Below, in pieces: positions 21,033 through 31,289 of a stretch of DNA of 64,000 nucleotides. This DNA comes from Flavobacteriales bacterium (GTDB lineage Bacteria > Bacteroidota > Bacteroidia > Flavobacteriales_D > Crocinitomicaceae): the NCBI GenBank assembly GCA_015665275.1, contig JADFAL010000029.1, positions 62,001 through 126,000 of the forward strand, read 5' to 3'. A model generated the notes under the pieces. It worked only from the letters and a program-made list of their open reading frames with translations, was not told where the DNA came from and made no database searches. The position numbers and the translations under genes are program-made. The stretch's first letter is position 1, and each line of letters opens with the position of its first letter.

Positions 21033-22950
21033 AGTCTACAGAAGTTTCTTTGTTTCTATTTCGCTTACCGAATTTTTTAAAGGAATCTTTTAATCCTGCG
21101 GCTTCGTTTCGTTCCACTTCATTGAAGTAAGCAAATGACATCATCACAGCCAATATGCCGAGAACCACTAATACATACAACAGGTAGACCAATTGTCGGA
21201 AAATGTTGGCGAAGAAAATGTAGTCGTCCGTGAAAATTTGTCCAATGCGTTTGATGAATTCGGTTACAAGATCCAATACGTCTGAACTAAGGGGTTGTCC
21301 CTGATTTAAGTGGACACTTAAGAAAAACGCGATCGGTTGCGCTGCAATGAACACGATGCAGAGCATAATGAGCAAGGCTAATAATCCGTTCCCATAACTC
21401 TTCGAACTGTAACTGAATCCTTTGCTGAAACGTTTCCCAAATCCGGTTTCGTCGAGACCCATTGTTACTGCATTCAAATAAAAGAATGGCAGCACGAAAA
21501 AGGCCAGTAACAGCCATTGCCAAGGCAGAGCAAACACTATAAAGGCTAGAAATAAATTCCCCAACCAAATACCAAAGAATCGTTTTTGGCAGTAGTCCCA
21601 AAACGATTTCCACTGGAAATTTTGTCCATGCGTTTTCACCGTAAAGAACACGGAAGTAAATAAGAAAGCAATGAGCACCGTCCAAACGAAGGCAACTAAA
21701 TAATCGAACTCATCAATGAAACAGAACCCCATCATGAAGGAAAGTTGCGAAGCCCAATCGTACCAGTATTCAGTGAGCAATAAATCGTAATGACGCATAT
21801 CCTGAATAACAATCAAGGCAATCATTGCAGGAATGGTTACCAGTAAATTGATGCGCATCAAGGTTCCCAGTTTAACCCGAAAAAATCGGAATGAATCGGC
21901 TACAATTTCGTTTATCTGTCGAATGACATTGAATCGAAATCCGGTGCGTGGTTGAAATGTAGTTGACTCTTCTTTGTCCAATAACTCTGGATGCTTGCGC
22001 GCCACATACATAGGATAAAACACGTAATAGAACAAAATCAAACCGAACGATAATCCAATCAAGGTCCACTTGGACCAATCAGGAAGCACCTGATAATTCA
22101 TAGTCACGTAACTCTCCAAGAATCCGGCTACCATTAAGAAAGGTATCAGGCTGAGCATGATTTTCAGCCCGCGTTTGGTCGAAATTTGAAGCGACTGCAT
22201 CCTGGTCCTACTGCCTGGGAAGAGCAAACCATTACCGGCTGTGAATCCTGCTCCCGCAGCTAGTACAATTGCCGATATTTCAAAGGCTCCGTGAATCCAA
22301 ATTCCAAGGAAACTGGTAACCAAAAGTCCTTTTGTGCTAAAGAAATATTGGAAAACACCCACCATAACCCCGTTGTTGAAGAGCACGATGTGCGCTCCGA
22401 TGGTCAGGAAAAATCCTCCGAAAAAGGTCAATAAGGCCACTTTGATGTTGTTGGTTGTAATCTGAATAAACATTCGCATGTGCCCTTCTGCAGATGTTTC
22501 GGTGTATATGTTCAGCGGCTTTCCTGCCTCAATATTGTTTAGCGTAGTGTTCACATAGTTTGTTCCAAACATCTGCTCGGCAAAAAACGGATCATTCGAA
22601 ACCGTAACTGCGCCAATGATGAAGTAAATCATAAAAAGCGCGAAAGCGAAAAATATATTCTTTCTGGAACGATAAATTTCCAATGGCAAAGAGGTGCGCC
22701 AAACCGTGAAGAATTTTTTGAGTGACTCTCCTTTTTGCTTGTGCACTCCTGTGTAAACGCGTTGTCCTAATTGATTCAAATACACTCGAACTGTACGTCG
22801 CTTGTAGAACGTTTGCGCATAACTAAGGTCATCCGTGATGTCCATGTACAAATCGCTTAACTCTTCCGGGTCACGGGATTTCGATTGATACAGCTCTTCA
22901 AAGCGGTTCCACTTATCCTTGTTTTGTTCTATAAACTGGGTCTCTTTCAA
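21025..22950 (-). CDS. Stage II sporulation protein M-like (SpoIIM/DUF95) membrane protein
   Basis: N-terminal KETQFIEQNKDKWNRFEELY, GIWIHGAFEISAIVLAAGAGF signature. Confidence 0.88.
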   Translation of the reverse strand: MKETQFIEQNKDKWNRFEELYQSKSRDPEELSDLYMDITDDLSYAQTFYKRRTVRVYLNQLGQRVYTGVHKQKGESLKKFFTVWRTSLPLEIYRSRKNIFFAFALFMIYFIIGAVTVSNDPFFAEQMFGTNYVNTTLNNIEAGKPLNIYTETSAEGHMRMFIQITTNNIKVALLTFFGGFFLTIGAHIVLFNNGVMVGVFQYFFSTKGLLVTSFLGIWIHGAFEISAIVLAAGAGFTAGNGLLFPGSRTRMQSLQISTKRGLKIMLSLIPFLMVAGFLESYVTMNYQVLPDWSKWTLIGLSFGLILFYYVFYPMYVARKHPELLDKEESTTFQPRTGFRFNVIRQINEIVADSFRFFRVKLGTLMRINLLVTIPAMIALIVIQDMRHYDLLLTEYWYDWASQLSFMMGFCFIDEFDYLVAFVWTVLIAFLFTSVFFTVKTHGQNFQWKSFWDYCQKRFFGIWLGNLFLAFIVFALPWQWLLLAFFVLPFFYLNAVTMGLDETGFGKRFSKGFSYSSKSYGNGLLALLIMLCIVFIAAQPIAFFLSVHLNQGQPLSSDVLDLVTEFIKRIGQIFTDDYIFFANIFRQLVYLLYVLVVLGILAVMMSFAYFNEVERNEAAGLKDSFKKFGKRNRNKETSVDFD

Positions 22951-23063
22951 ATCGAATATTGTACTCTGCCCACAGGCAAACCCATAAATATAGCCATGAT
23001 TTGGAATTAATCGAAAAATTGAAAACTCAAAAGAATGAAACTTGAAAATTGTACTTTCGTGTA

Positions 23064-24203
23064 ATGAAAATAATTCTCTTCTATTGCTGCCTTTGTCTGC
23101 TCATTAATAATGCGTTAGCACAACAAACGATTAATGCTTCTATTACACATGATAACATGCAACGCGATTACATTTTATACGTGCCGGCATCCTACGACGG
23201 AACAACAGCAGTTCCTCTTTTGTTCAATTTTCACGGATACACAAGTAATGCCACTCAGCAACTAGTCTATGGCGATTTCAGGCCTATTGCCGATACCGCT
23301 GGATTTATCATCGTACATCCACAAGGAACGCTCGACAACACAGGAACTACGCATTTTAATGTTGGCTTTGGAGGAAGCACAACTGATGATGTTGGCTTTA
23401 CTTCGGCACTTTTGGACACGCTTATTTCTCAATATGAAATCAACGAGGAACGCGTGTACTCCACTGGCATGTCAAACGGTGGCTATATGAGCTTTCATCT
23501 GGCTTGCAATCTAAGTGATCGTATTGCTTCGGTTGCTTCCGTTACAGGAGCCATGGTGCCTGCAACACTCAACAATTGTGGGGCAACGCACACTACTCCC
23601 ATCTTGCAAATTCATGGAACAAACGACGGAACAGTTCCTTACAACGGAGGTGTTTGGTCTTCTTCTATTAATGACGTCTTGAATCATTGGGTTACCTACA
23701 ACGGATGCGTATCCACTCCAGTAGTAGCGTCTGTTACTGATCTCTCAACAACCGATGGCTCCACTGTGGAACGAATTTCCTACACGGATGCCAACGGCTG
23801 CACCTTGGTAAAACATTATAAAATAACCAACGGTGGACATACGTGGCCCGGGAGCATCGTTAATTTGCCGGGAACCAATTACGACATCGATGCGTCAAAA
23901 GAAGTTTGGGATTTTGTCTCTCAGTTCGATATCAATGGTTTGATTGGAAACTGTCAACCACTCGGATTGGATGAGTCCCTGACAAATCCTTTTTCTTTGG
24001 CACCAAATCCATCCAACGACCTTTTGATTGTAAATGGACTTTCACAGGAGTTTGAAGCGCAACTCCTAAATAGTCAGGGAAAAGTGATTCTGAATAAACC
24101 AATTGATCCTTCAAACAATTCGATTGATGTTTCGGAATTACCTGCCGGCAATTACGTTTTGAAGTTAGGGACGCAATCATTGAAAGTTGCAGTTATGCAT
24201 TGA
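23064..24203 (+). CDS. Secreted polyhydroxybutyrate depolymerase/feruloyl-esterase-like hydrolase with T9SS C-terminal domain
   Basis: RDYILYVPASYDGTTAVPLLFNFHGYTSN, GMSNGGYMS, GGHTWPG; C-terminal APNPSNDLLIVNG... sorting domain. Confidence 0.9.
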   Translation: MKIILFYCCLCLLINNALAQQTINASITHDNMQRDYILYVPASYDGTTAVPLLFNFHGYTSNATQQLVYGDFRPIADTAGFIIVHPQGTLDNTGTTHFNVGFGGSTTDDVGFTSALLDTLISQYEINEERVYSTGMSNGGYMSFHLACNLSDRIASVASVTGAMVPATLNNCGATHTTPILQIHGTNDGTVPYNGGVWSSSINDVLNHWVTYNGCVSTPVVASVTDLSTTDGSTVERISYTDANGCTLVKHYKITNGGHTWPGSIVNLPGTNYDIDASKEVWDFVSQFDINGLIGNCQPLGLDESLTNPFSLAPNPSNDLLIVNGLSQEFEAQLLNSQGKVILNKPIDPSNNSIDVSELPAGNYVLKLGTQSLKVAVMH

Positions 24204-24296
24204 TATTAATTTGAAAGTGACAAAAATTGGAAGGCTCACCTTCTACCTCACAGTTCGAAATTCGTACTTTCGTGCAACCGGAATCCAAGCGAAAAA

Positions 24297-25706
24297 TTGA
24301 ACTTTAGCAGCACCATATTTCTTCTTTGGTTTTTACCTGCCTTTTTGGTTTCGTACCATCTTGTGCCGCGTTTCGCCAAGAATTATCTGATCCTGATTTT
24401 CAGTTTGTTTTTCTACGCCTGGGGAGCAACGGACTTTATAGGAATTCTATTGGTTGCGAGTATCGCTAATTTCTACATTGTACGTTTAATGCATGCGGCT
24501 GTAACGAACCGAAGGCGCTATTTACTGGCATCTACCGTCCTGAATCTTGGATTATTACTCTACTTTAAATACGCTAATTTCTCTGTCGGGAATTTCAATG
24601 CCGCATTGCATTCGATGGGGATTCATGAGGTTGGCTGGACGAAAATTGCGCTGCCCATCGGAATCTCATTTTATACGTTTCAGACCATCACGTATGCCGT
24701 TGACGTATACAGAAAAGAGAACGAGCCGCTGCGCAAATTGACCGACTATCTACTTTACATTCTTTCTTTCCCCCAAATGATTGCCGGGCCGATTGTACGC
24801 TATGGAACTGTTGCAAAAGACATCACGAGTCGTAAGGAAGTTATTGATGACAAGCTTCTAGGATTCTACCGGTTTTCAATAGGATTGGCCAAGAAGGTTT
24901 TGATTGCCAATTATCTGGGAAAGCAGGCAGACCTAATCTTCGACGCCAATGTTTCTGGGGTTGATGGTGCAGAAGCTTGGGTTGGAATACTCGCATACAC
25001 TTTCCAAATCTATTTTGATTTCGCTGGCTACTCAGACATGGCCATTGGAATGGGCCGCATGATTGGGTTCAAATTCCCAGAGAACTTTGATAGTCCGTAT
25101 ACCTCGCGAAGTATTACTGAATTTTGGCGGAGATGGCATATTACGCTTGGAAATTTTATGCGGGATTACCTCTATATTCCGTTAGGTGGAAATAAGAATT
25201 CGTGGAAAAATCGGGTATATGTAAATTTGACGGTCGTCTTTCTAATTTCAGGATTTTGGCACGGTGCCTCTTGGAATTATGTCCTTTGGGGGGCTTTTCA
25301 TGGAATCTTCCTTGTTCTGGACCGCTTGTTTCTTAAGAAGTTCCTAGATCGAATTGGGCCATTCGCTATTGTGATTACCTTCTTTGTGGTGATGATGGGC
25401 TGGGTATTCTTCCGAATTGAAAATGTGGATCATCTCTTTGCTTATTTCGGAAAGCTCTTCGCTGCACCTTGGAAAGAAGTACAAGTGATTCCTCAATTCT
25501 GGCTGCCATTTATTGTCGCGGCACTATTCTCCTTCATTACGTTGTTTGGGTTTGGTAAAAAATTGGGATACTTTTTCTTCGAGAAAGAAAGGTTTTCATT
25601 GGTACAACACGGAATCCTTACCCTTTCACTTGGCTTCCTCTTTTATATTTCAGTGAGTGCGGTGATCAGCTCAGGATTTAACCCTTTTATTTATTACCGA
25701 TTCTGA
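24297..25706 (+). CDS. MBOAT family O-acyltransferase (AlgI-like)
   Basis: FPQMIAGPIVRY, FWRRWHITLGNFMRDYLYIPLGGN, SGFWHGASWNYVLWG; probable TTG start. Confidence 0.95.
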   Translation: MNFSSTIFLLWFLPAFLVSYHLVPRFAKNYLILIFSLFFYAWGATDFIGILLVASIANFYIVRLMHAAVTNRRRYLLASTVLNLGLLLYFKYANFSVGNFNAALHSMGIHEVGWTKIALPIGISFYTFQTITYAVDVYRKENEPLRKLTDYLLYILSFPQMIAGPIVRYGTVAKDITSRKEVIDDKLLGFYRFSIGLAKKVLIANYLGKQADLIFDANVSGVDGAEAWVGILAYTFQIYFDFAGYSDMAIGMGRMIGFKFPENFDSPYTSRSITEFWRRWHITLGNFMRDYLYIPLGGNKNSWKNRVYVNLTVVFLISGFWHGASWNYVLWGAFHGIFLVLDRLFLKKFLDRIGPFAIVITFFVVMMGWVFFRIENVDHLFAYFGKLFAAPWKEVQVIPQFWLPFIVAALFSFITLFGFGKKLGYFFFEKERFSLVQHGILTLSLGFLFYISVSAVISSGFNPFIYYRF

Positions 25707-27016
25707 TGGATAAAGCGAAAAATATAAAGCGGTTGATGTTCGGTGGAATCCTGTTTGCGATTTCTATTCCCATGCTCCTTACTTTTTATCCAATCATGGA
25801 TTTCGAACCTTTGAACGGATCCTTTGAAGAGAAGGTAAAGCCAGAGTTGAATTTCGACGATCTATATTCTGGAAAGTATCAGAAATTGATGGAAGAATAC
25901 CTCAACGATAATACCGGAGGCCGACCTTATTTAGTGCGCATCAACAATCAAATGGAGTGGTGGCTATTCAAAGCTACGAATGTTGAATCTGTGGTGATTG
26001 GCAAGGAGAATTACCTTTATGAGCAAAGCTATATCGATGCATATTATGGCACAGATTTCATTGGAGACGATGTTGTCAAGGAGAAAATGAGAAAGCTTGC
26101 ACGGGTGCGAGATACATTGGAAAGTCGCGGTGTCAAATTAGTAGTGGCCATTGCTCCGGGCAAAGGAAGTTTTTACCCCGAATATTTCCCGGCTGAGGTG
26201 AAAACCAAAATGCAGCGCACCAATTATCAGGCGTATAAAGAAGCATTTGAAAAAACCAATATCCCATTTGTTGACTTCCGAAGTTGGTTCGAATCGATGA
26301 AGTCTACTTCGAAATATCCTTTATTCCCGAAAGGAGGAATCCATTGGAGTAGCTATGGCGAAATTCTGGCAGCCGACAGTTTGATAAAGCGAATCAATGG
26401 CTTAACCACTGATTCACAAATGAACTCGATTCATATTGATTTTTTCAAATCGGCGCAAAGTGCCTACTATAGGGACGAGGATATTGAGGAATCCATGAAT
26501 TTACTCTTCAATCTTGACGATGGCACATTGGGTTATCCTGTTCACAATGTAATTAAACACAAGGCAAGCCGAACAACGCAACTATTGACCATTGCAGACA
26601 GTTATTTCTGGGACATGCATCACTGGCGCTCGAACGGATACTTTACTAATGGGCAGTTCTGGTATTACAATCGGGAGGTTTATCCGGATTTCTATGCAAA
26701 AGAAACCTTTGTGCAGGATTTTGTTGATCTGGGATATGAGGTCGAGAAAAACGATGTGGTATTAATCATGTTCACGGATGCGAACCTTAAGGACTTCGCT
26801 TATGATTTCATTGATCGTTTGTATGATGAGTACTGTTCTCACGGTCGCGAGAAGCGAGAAAAACGAATCGCTAAAATCATTGAGGACATTCGAAACACTC
26901 CAGATTGGATTAATTATGTTAAAAAACAGGCACAAAATGAAGGGATTTCTCTTGAGGAAGCGCTTCGTAAAAATGCGGTGTATATGATGATTCAGGAAGA
27001 GAAGAAAAAGCGATAG
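25706..27016 (+). CDS. AlgJ/AlgX-like SGNH acetyltransferase-type protein
   Basis: GKENYLYEQSYIDAYYG, PLFPKGGIHWSSYGEILAADSL; follows MBOAT gene with 1-nt overlap. Confidence 0.85.
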   Translation: MDKAKNIKRLMFGGILFAISIPMLLTFYPIMDFEPLNGSFEEKVKPELNFDDLYSGKYQKLMEEYLNDNTGGRPYLVRINNQMEWWLFKATNVESVVIGKENYLYEQSYIDAYYGTDFIGDDVVKEKMRKLARVRDTLESRGVKLVVAIAPGKGSFYPEYFPAEVKTKMQRTNYQAYKEAFEKTNIPFVDFRSWFESMKSTSKYPLFPKGGIHWSSYGEILAADSLIKRINGLTTDSQMNSIHIDFFKSAQSAYYRDEDIEESMNLLFNLDDGTLGYPVHNVIKHKASRTTQLLTIADSYFWDMHHWRSNGYFTNGQFWYYNREVYPDFYAKETFVQDFVDLGYEVEKNDVVLIMFTDANLKDFAYDFIDRLYDEYCSHGREKREKRIAKIIEDIRNTPDWINYVKKQAQNEGISLEEALRKNAVYMMIQEEKKKR

Positions 27017-27280
27017 CTTTTGAAGACGAATAGCAGGCGAACTCGCGCCGTAGCTAAGAGGATAAGCAATTGTTTTTTCTGAGTATGGATCCTGTCGTTC
27101 GGATCCTCCCCCTCGAATCCCCCTCCGAAAGGGGGAAGTAGTTTCACCATGAAGTATAACCCTGGTTAGTTTTGAAGATCAGCAATAGCTTTTCTTATCT
27201 ACCTTCCCAAGAAAGTTTCTTAAACGAATTATAACACCCTCTCCCGACCACTGTGGCTCTCGAAATGAGATAAAGCAAAT

Positions 27281-27308
27281 GGTGTACTTCGACAGGCTCA
27301 GCGTACCA
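27281..27308 (+). repeat. Dispersed ACTTCGACAGGCTCAGCGTACC-type repeat
   Basis: Related copies at 1661-1680, 6431-6455, 30425-30445, 53501-53520 (inverted), 61961-61980, 62231-62254. Confidence 0.75.
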
Positions 27309-27317
27309 CTATATTCG

Positions 27318-28307
27318 TTAATGCTTATTCTTCGAGAATTCGAATTTTCCGAATTTCAAAAGGAAACCGCCTTTCTTCTCTTCTGTTGCTTTACGGCGTT
27401 TGAATTCAACATCCGTTTTAGCTTTATCTGAGATGAAAGCTGTGATTAGTTCGATTGGGTTTTCCATATCTGGAGCGAATGTTTGAATCGTACCTGGACT
27501 TATCCAATCAATTGGTTCTCCCAAATTCAACGGGCGTGCATGTGCTACCTCATCTCCGGTACTTCGTGCCGAAGAAATTTGCATGTTCGCTCGACGCTCC
27601 ATTGGCGTGATTCGAATTACGGGTCTGTCTGAGGTAGATGTATTGCCACCCGCTTGTGCCACGTAAACATCAGAAGAATTAGAATTATTTGTTGCTGGAA
27701 TGATTTTAACCGGACCGTCCTTCTTTGGATCTTTTGTTGATTGGCCCTTTTGCGCATTTCTTAACTGAGCAAAACCTTGATTTTGTGGAATATCAATGAT
27801 TCCCAAACCAGAATTGGTTCCTCCGGTCAGTAACATAATTGCCACAACGGCTGCTGCAGCGACTGCTCCAGACACATATGGCCATAATACCAATGCTTTG
27901 CGTTGTTTCAATTCAGCTTTTCCTCCGTAAACTACAGATTCATCTGCGGTGTAATACACGGCACTGTATCGACGGCGTGTTGCCTCCAACTCTTGATCAT
28001 TGGTTACTACTGAATTCAATTCTGCCTTCTTCTCGTCGGTTAAAAGTCCTTCTGCATCGGCAATCATGAAATGCTCCACGTTGTCCAACGCAACGGGTCC
28101 GTTTTCATCAATCTGTTTTAAATCTTTCTTCCCGCTGAAAGTCATTGGTGTGGTATCATCCAACAAAACCAAATCTTCATCCTCCATGCGGCATTCTGGG
28201 TGCTCCTCCAGAAACTGAAGTAGCATCTTGGTGTCTTGCTCAGAAAGGTTACCCTCAAGATAATCGAGGTAAAATGCCTCGTAGTTAAATATGCTAATTC
28301 GTTCCAT
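27318..28307 (-). CDS. Putative anti-sigma factor-like membrane protein
   Basis: Single TM (VSGAVAAAAVVAIMLL), N-terminal FYLDYLEGNLSEQDTKMLLQFLEEHPE zinc-finger-region-like; follows ECF sigma gene. Confidence 0.7.
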   Translation of the reverse strand: MERISIFNYEAFYLDYLEGNLSEQDTKMLLQFLEEHPECRMEDEDLVLLDDTTPMTFSGKKDLKQIDENGPVALDNVEHFMIADAEGLLTDEKKAELNSVVTNDQELEATRRRYSAVYYTADESVVYGGKAELKQRKALVLWPYVSGAVAAAAVVAIMLLTGGTNSGLGIIDIPQNQGFAQLRNAQKGQSTKDPKKDGPVKIIPATNNSNSSDVYVAQAGGNTSTSDRPVIRITPMERRANMQISSARSTGDEVAHARPLNLGEPIDWISPGTIQTFAPDMENPIELITAFISDKAKTDVEFKRRKATEEKKGGFLLKFGKFEFSKNKH

Positions 28308-28789
28308 TATATCACTAAATCTAATCGTTTGATGTACGCTTGCAAGGCCTTTCTGGCTCTGAAAATGTACACTTTTACTTGAGATGCGCTCAGTTCGGTA
28401 ATCTCCGCAATCTCATCATAACTGTATCCCTCGTAATCGCGCAAAAGGATTACCGCCTTCTGCTTTTCTGGGAGCGTATTGAGCGCTTCTTCCAACACTT
28501 CTTTCAAATCGAAGTTGTCTTCCAATGCCCTCGCCTGTTCCTGTGCATTCTCCATGTCGCCAGATCGCCTCTCCTTTTTGGACCAATCGATGATAGCGTG
28601 GTATGCTGTTGTGAACAAATACGACTTCACTTTTTCAAAACTGACGTCTTCGTGCTTCTCCCACACCTTGGTGAAAGTTTCCTGAACGATATCGTTTGCC
28701 GACATCTCGTTTTTCAGGTGTTTCATCGCAAATCGGAATATATTATCCGAAAATTGATCGACCGAGATATTGTATTCTTTTACAGTCAT
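28307..28789 (-). CDS. ECF-type RNA polymerase sigma-70 factor
   Basis: Sigma-70 region 2 (NDIVQETFTKVWEKH) and region 4 (LPEKQKAVILLRDYEGYSYDEIAEITELSASQVKVYIFRARKAL). Confidence 0.95.
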   Translation of the reverse strand: MTVKEYNISVDQFSDNIFRFAMKHLKNEMSANDIVQETFTKVWEKHEDVSFEKVKSYLFTTAYHAIIDWSKKERRSGDMENAQEQARALEDNFDLKEVLEEALNTLPEKQKAVILLRDYEGYSYDEIAEITELSASQVKVYIFRARKALQAYIKRLDLVI

Positions 28790-28889
28790 TTTAGTTTAAG
28801 TCTCATGGGTAAGACTTTTGAGTTTCGAAAAAGTTACAACAAACCTGAAAAAATCTTTATCTTCATATAAATTTACGAAAAAAGACACA

Positions 28890-29453
28890 ATGATTGGATT
28901 ACTTATAGGCGGCGGAATAGTACTAATACTCGTGATTTGGTACATCTCGGCAAACAACAAATTAGTTCGTTTAAAAAACCGTCGAGAAAATGCATTTGCA
29001 GATATTGACGTGCAATTAAAACAACGTCACGACCTTATTCCTCAGTTACTAGGATCAGTGAAAGGATACATGGAGCATGAAGAAAAGGTTCTGACACGCG
29101 TTACTGCAGCACGTTCCGGAGCAATGAATGCAGGATCTATTAATGATAAAATTGCTGCAGAAGCCGAATTGGGTGCTGCAATGAGCGCATTTAATATTCA
29201 AGTAGAAGCCTACCCGGATTTGAAAGCGAACAGCAACTTCATGCAATTGCAAACGGAGATTTCGGATATCGAGAACAAATTGGCGGCAGTGCGTCGTTTC
29301 TTCAACTCCGCTACACGCGAATTGAACGATGCCATCGAATCAATTCCTTCGAATATTGTTGCCAATATGAAAGGGATGAAGCCAGAGCCTATGTTTGATT
29401 TGGGATCTGCGCAACGTGCTGAAATGGACAAGGCTCCTGAAATTAAATTCTAG
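28890..29453 (+). CDS. LemA family protein
   Basis: NNKLVRLKNRRENAFADIDVQLKQRHDLIPQLLGSVKGYMEHE; ATG at 28890. Confidence 0.95.
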   Translation: MIGLLIGGGIVLILVIWYISANNKLVRLKNRRENAFADIDVQLKQRHDLIPQLLGSVKGYMEHEEKVLTRVTAARSGAMNAGSINDKIAAEAELGAAMSAFNIQVEAYPDLKANSNFMQLQTEISDIENKLAAVRRFFNSATRELNDAIESIPSNIVANMKGMKPEPMFDLGSAQRAEMDKAPEIKF

Positions 29454-29461
29454 AAAGTCCG

Positions 29462-30391
29462 ATGAAATACGTTGGTCTTGATACGCAGGTTCGTCGGAAT
29501 AATAGCCGTTCGATCCTGTTACTTCTTTCTTTCCCTTTGCTCATTTTCGCTGGAGTATTCGGATTCTTCATCTGGGTGCACCAAGGGGATATGGATGCTG
29601 CAGGGTATGATTTTATCACAACCATTCCATTCGCAATAGGCGGTGTTGCAATTTGGTTTCTCATTGCTTTTTCAGGGCATTCAGCCATGATTAATCTTTC
29701 TACCGGCTCTGAAACGCTCAGTCGAAAGGAGAACATGCGCGTATACAACTTAACGGAGAACTTGTGTATTTCCGTAGGAATGCAAATGCCGAAATTGCGC
29801 ATTATTGAATCGGATCAGTTGAATGCTTTTGCTTCTGGTATTAACGAAAAAACCTATACGGTTACGTTGACGCGCGGCATCATTGACAAATTAGACGATC
29901 GAGAATTGGAAGGTGTGATTGCTCACGAGTTGATGCACATTCGCAACAGGGATGTGCGTCTCTTAATCGTTTCTATCATCTTTGTTGGAATCTTTGCTTT
30001 TGTCGTAAACATTCTGTTCCGCAGCCTGCTTTTTGGTGGCAGTAGAAGACGCAACAACAAAGACGGTGGTGGACAATTGGTCATCATTGCTTTGGTTATT
30101 GCTTTGGTAGTCTACTTGCTTTCGATCTTATTTCGATTTGCATTGTCCCGAAAACGCGAGTACATGGCTGATGCCGGTGCTGCCGATATGACCCGAAACC
30201 CGATGGCCCTGGCAAGTGCACTCCGCAAAATCAGTGGAAACTCGGATGTAGACGTCAAGAGCGATGACGTCAAACAAATGTTCATTGATAATGGCCCCAA
30301 AGAAAATGAAGCTGGATTATCTGGACTATCCGGATTGTTTGCTACACATCCCCCTATTATGAAACGAGTGGAGTTTTTGGAGCAGATGTAA
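29462..30391 (+). CDS. M48-family (HtpX-like) zinc metalloprotease
   Basis: ELEGVIAHELMHIRNRDVR HExxH motif; FALSRKREYMADAGAADMT. Confidence 0.95.
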   Translation: MKYVGLDTQVRRNNSRSILLLLSFPLLIFAGVFGFFIWVHQGDMDAAGYDFITTIPFAIGGVAIWFLIAFSGHSAMINLSTGSETLSRKENMRVYNLTENLCISVGMQMPKLRIIESDQLNAFASGINEKTYTVTLTRGIIDKLDDRELEGVIAHELMHIRNRDVRLLIVSIIFVGIFAFVVNILFRSLLFGGSRRRNNKDGGGQLVIIALVIALVVYLLSILFRFALSRKREYMADAGAADMTRNPMALASALRKISGNSDVDVKSDDVKQMFIDNGPKENEAGLSGLSGLFATHPPIMKRVEFLEQM

Positions 30392-30501
30392 ATCGTAGCG
30401 AATACTGAATAACTTACATCTCGATATTTCGACAGGCTCAATACATCGCGGGCTCGATGACCATTATTAGATGAAAGGTTGAATTATGAAAACATACTAG
30501 T

Positions 30502-30945
30502 TTGTTAATTCGGTTGAAACTCTGCGTTGCACTTTCCCTTGCTTTTATCATATTTCAAGGTTGCTCCAATAAGGAGGAGGGAAAACAATGCGCACAGAAT
30601 TACCTCGACTTTGTTACTTCGAAACAATACACGTCCGCCGCAGAAATGGTGGATAACGAGTCTTCTATGCACCTTCATTGTTTCACCTCTGCTTACGAAT
30701 TGGCGAATGATTCAATTTTTGGAAAGCTTAGAACCTATGATTTAAATTTTGCTGGCGCCCATAACTCATCGTACACTACTTCGCTAAACAGAACCATTTA
30801 CGCCTTTCCTGTTTTATTGAAATATGACTCCACTGAGGTATTACATCAATTCACTGTTGTTGATCGCGGAAAAGGGTTTAGAATCTTTAAAATAGAACGC
30901 TTGTCCGGCAAAAAAGGCAGCCAAGGCCCAAGAAAAATCAAGTAA
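30502..30945 (+). CDS. Lipoprotein, probably the 5' part of a frameshifted longer gene continuing to 31234
   Basis: Lipobox FQGCSNKE; apparent frame shift near A6 run 30910-30915 into open frame 30896-31234. Confidence 0.65.
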   Translation: MLIRLKLCVALSLAFIIFQGCSNKEEGKQCAQNYLDFVTSKQYTSAAEMVDNESSMHLHCFTSAYELANDSIFGKLRTYDLNFAGAHNSSYTTSLNRTIYAFPVLLKYDSTEVLHQFTVVDRGKGFRIFKIERLSGKKGSQGPRKIK

Positions 30946-31234
30946 AGCAGTTGCTGCAGCAGCCAAAACAGCGCAAGATTCAGTTGCAGCCAGCTCCACG
31001 AATGGAAGTAAATCACCTGCTAAAAAAGAGGCCGCTATTGCTGCTAAAACTTCACAGGACTTGGCAAATGGTTTCATTGATGCAATGCTAACTACAATGA
31101 AGAATTCCGTTCGACAGCAAGAGCAAATGTTCATACTAGCACAAGCAAGTACCACAATGACAATCCAACAAATATGGTCAATGGATTCAACGGCGCTTGC
31201 TTCAACCTTCGCTCATATTCTTGACGATAAATAG
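30896..31234 (+). other. Continuation ORF in +1 frame (Ala/Lys/Ser-rich, likely C-terminal part of the 30502 gene)
   Basis: 112 sense codons open after TAG at 30893-30895, encoding ...AKKAAKAQEKSSKAVAAAAKTAQDSVAASS...ILDDK; followed at once by a terminator. Confidence 0.6.
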
Positions 31235-31242
31235 ATTAAATT

Positions 31243-31279
31243 GAGAGGCATTTGTATTCAACTGATGCTTCTCTTTTTT
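31243..31279 (+). terminator. Rho-independent terminator
   Basis: GAGAGGCAT...ATGCTTCTC stem (one G-T) followed by TTTTTT. Confidence 0.85.
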
Positions 31280-31289
31280 GAACCCTAAA

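Noticed and set aside
21025-22950. SpoIIM homology as evidence for sporulation
   Set aside because: This family is common in non-sporulating Bacteroidota within MoxR clusters; no other sporulation genes are seen.
30910-30916. A_AAA_AAG-like slippery heptamer as programmed -1 frameshift site
   Set aside because: The downstream open frame is +1 (equivalently -2) relative to the upstream gene, so a canonical -1 shift would not enter it.
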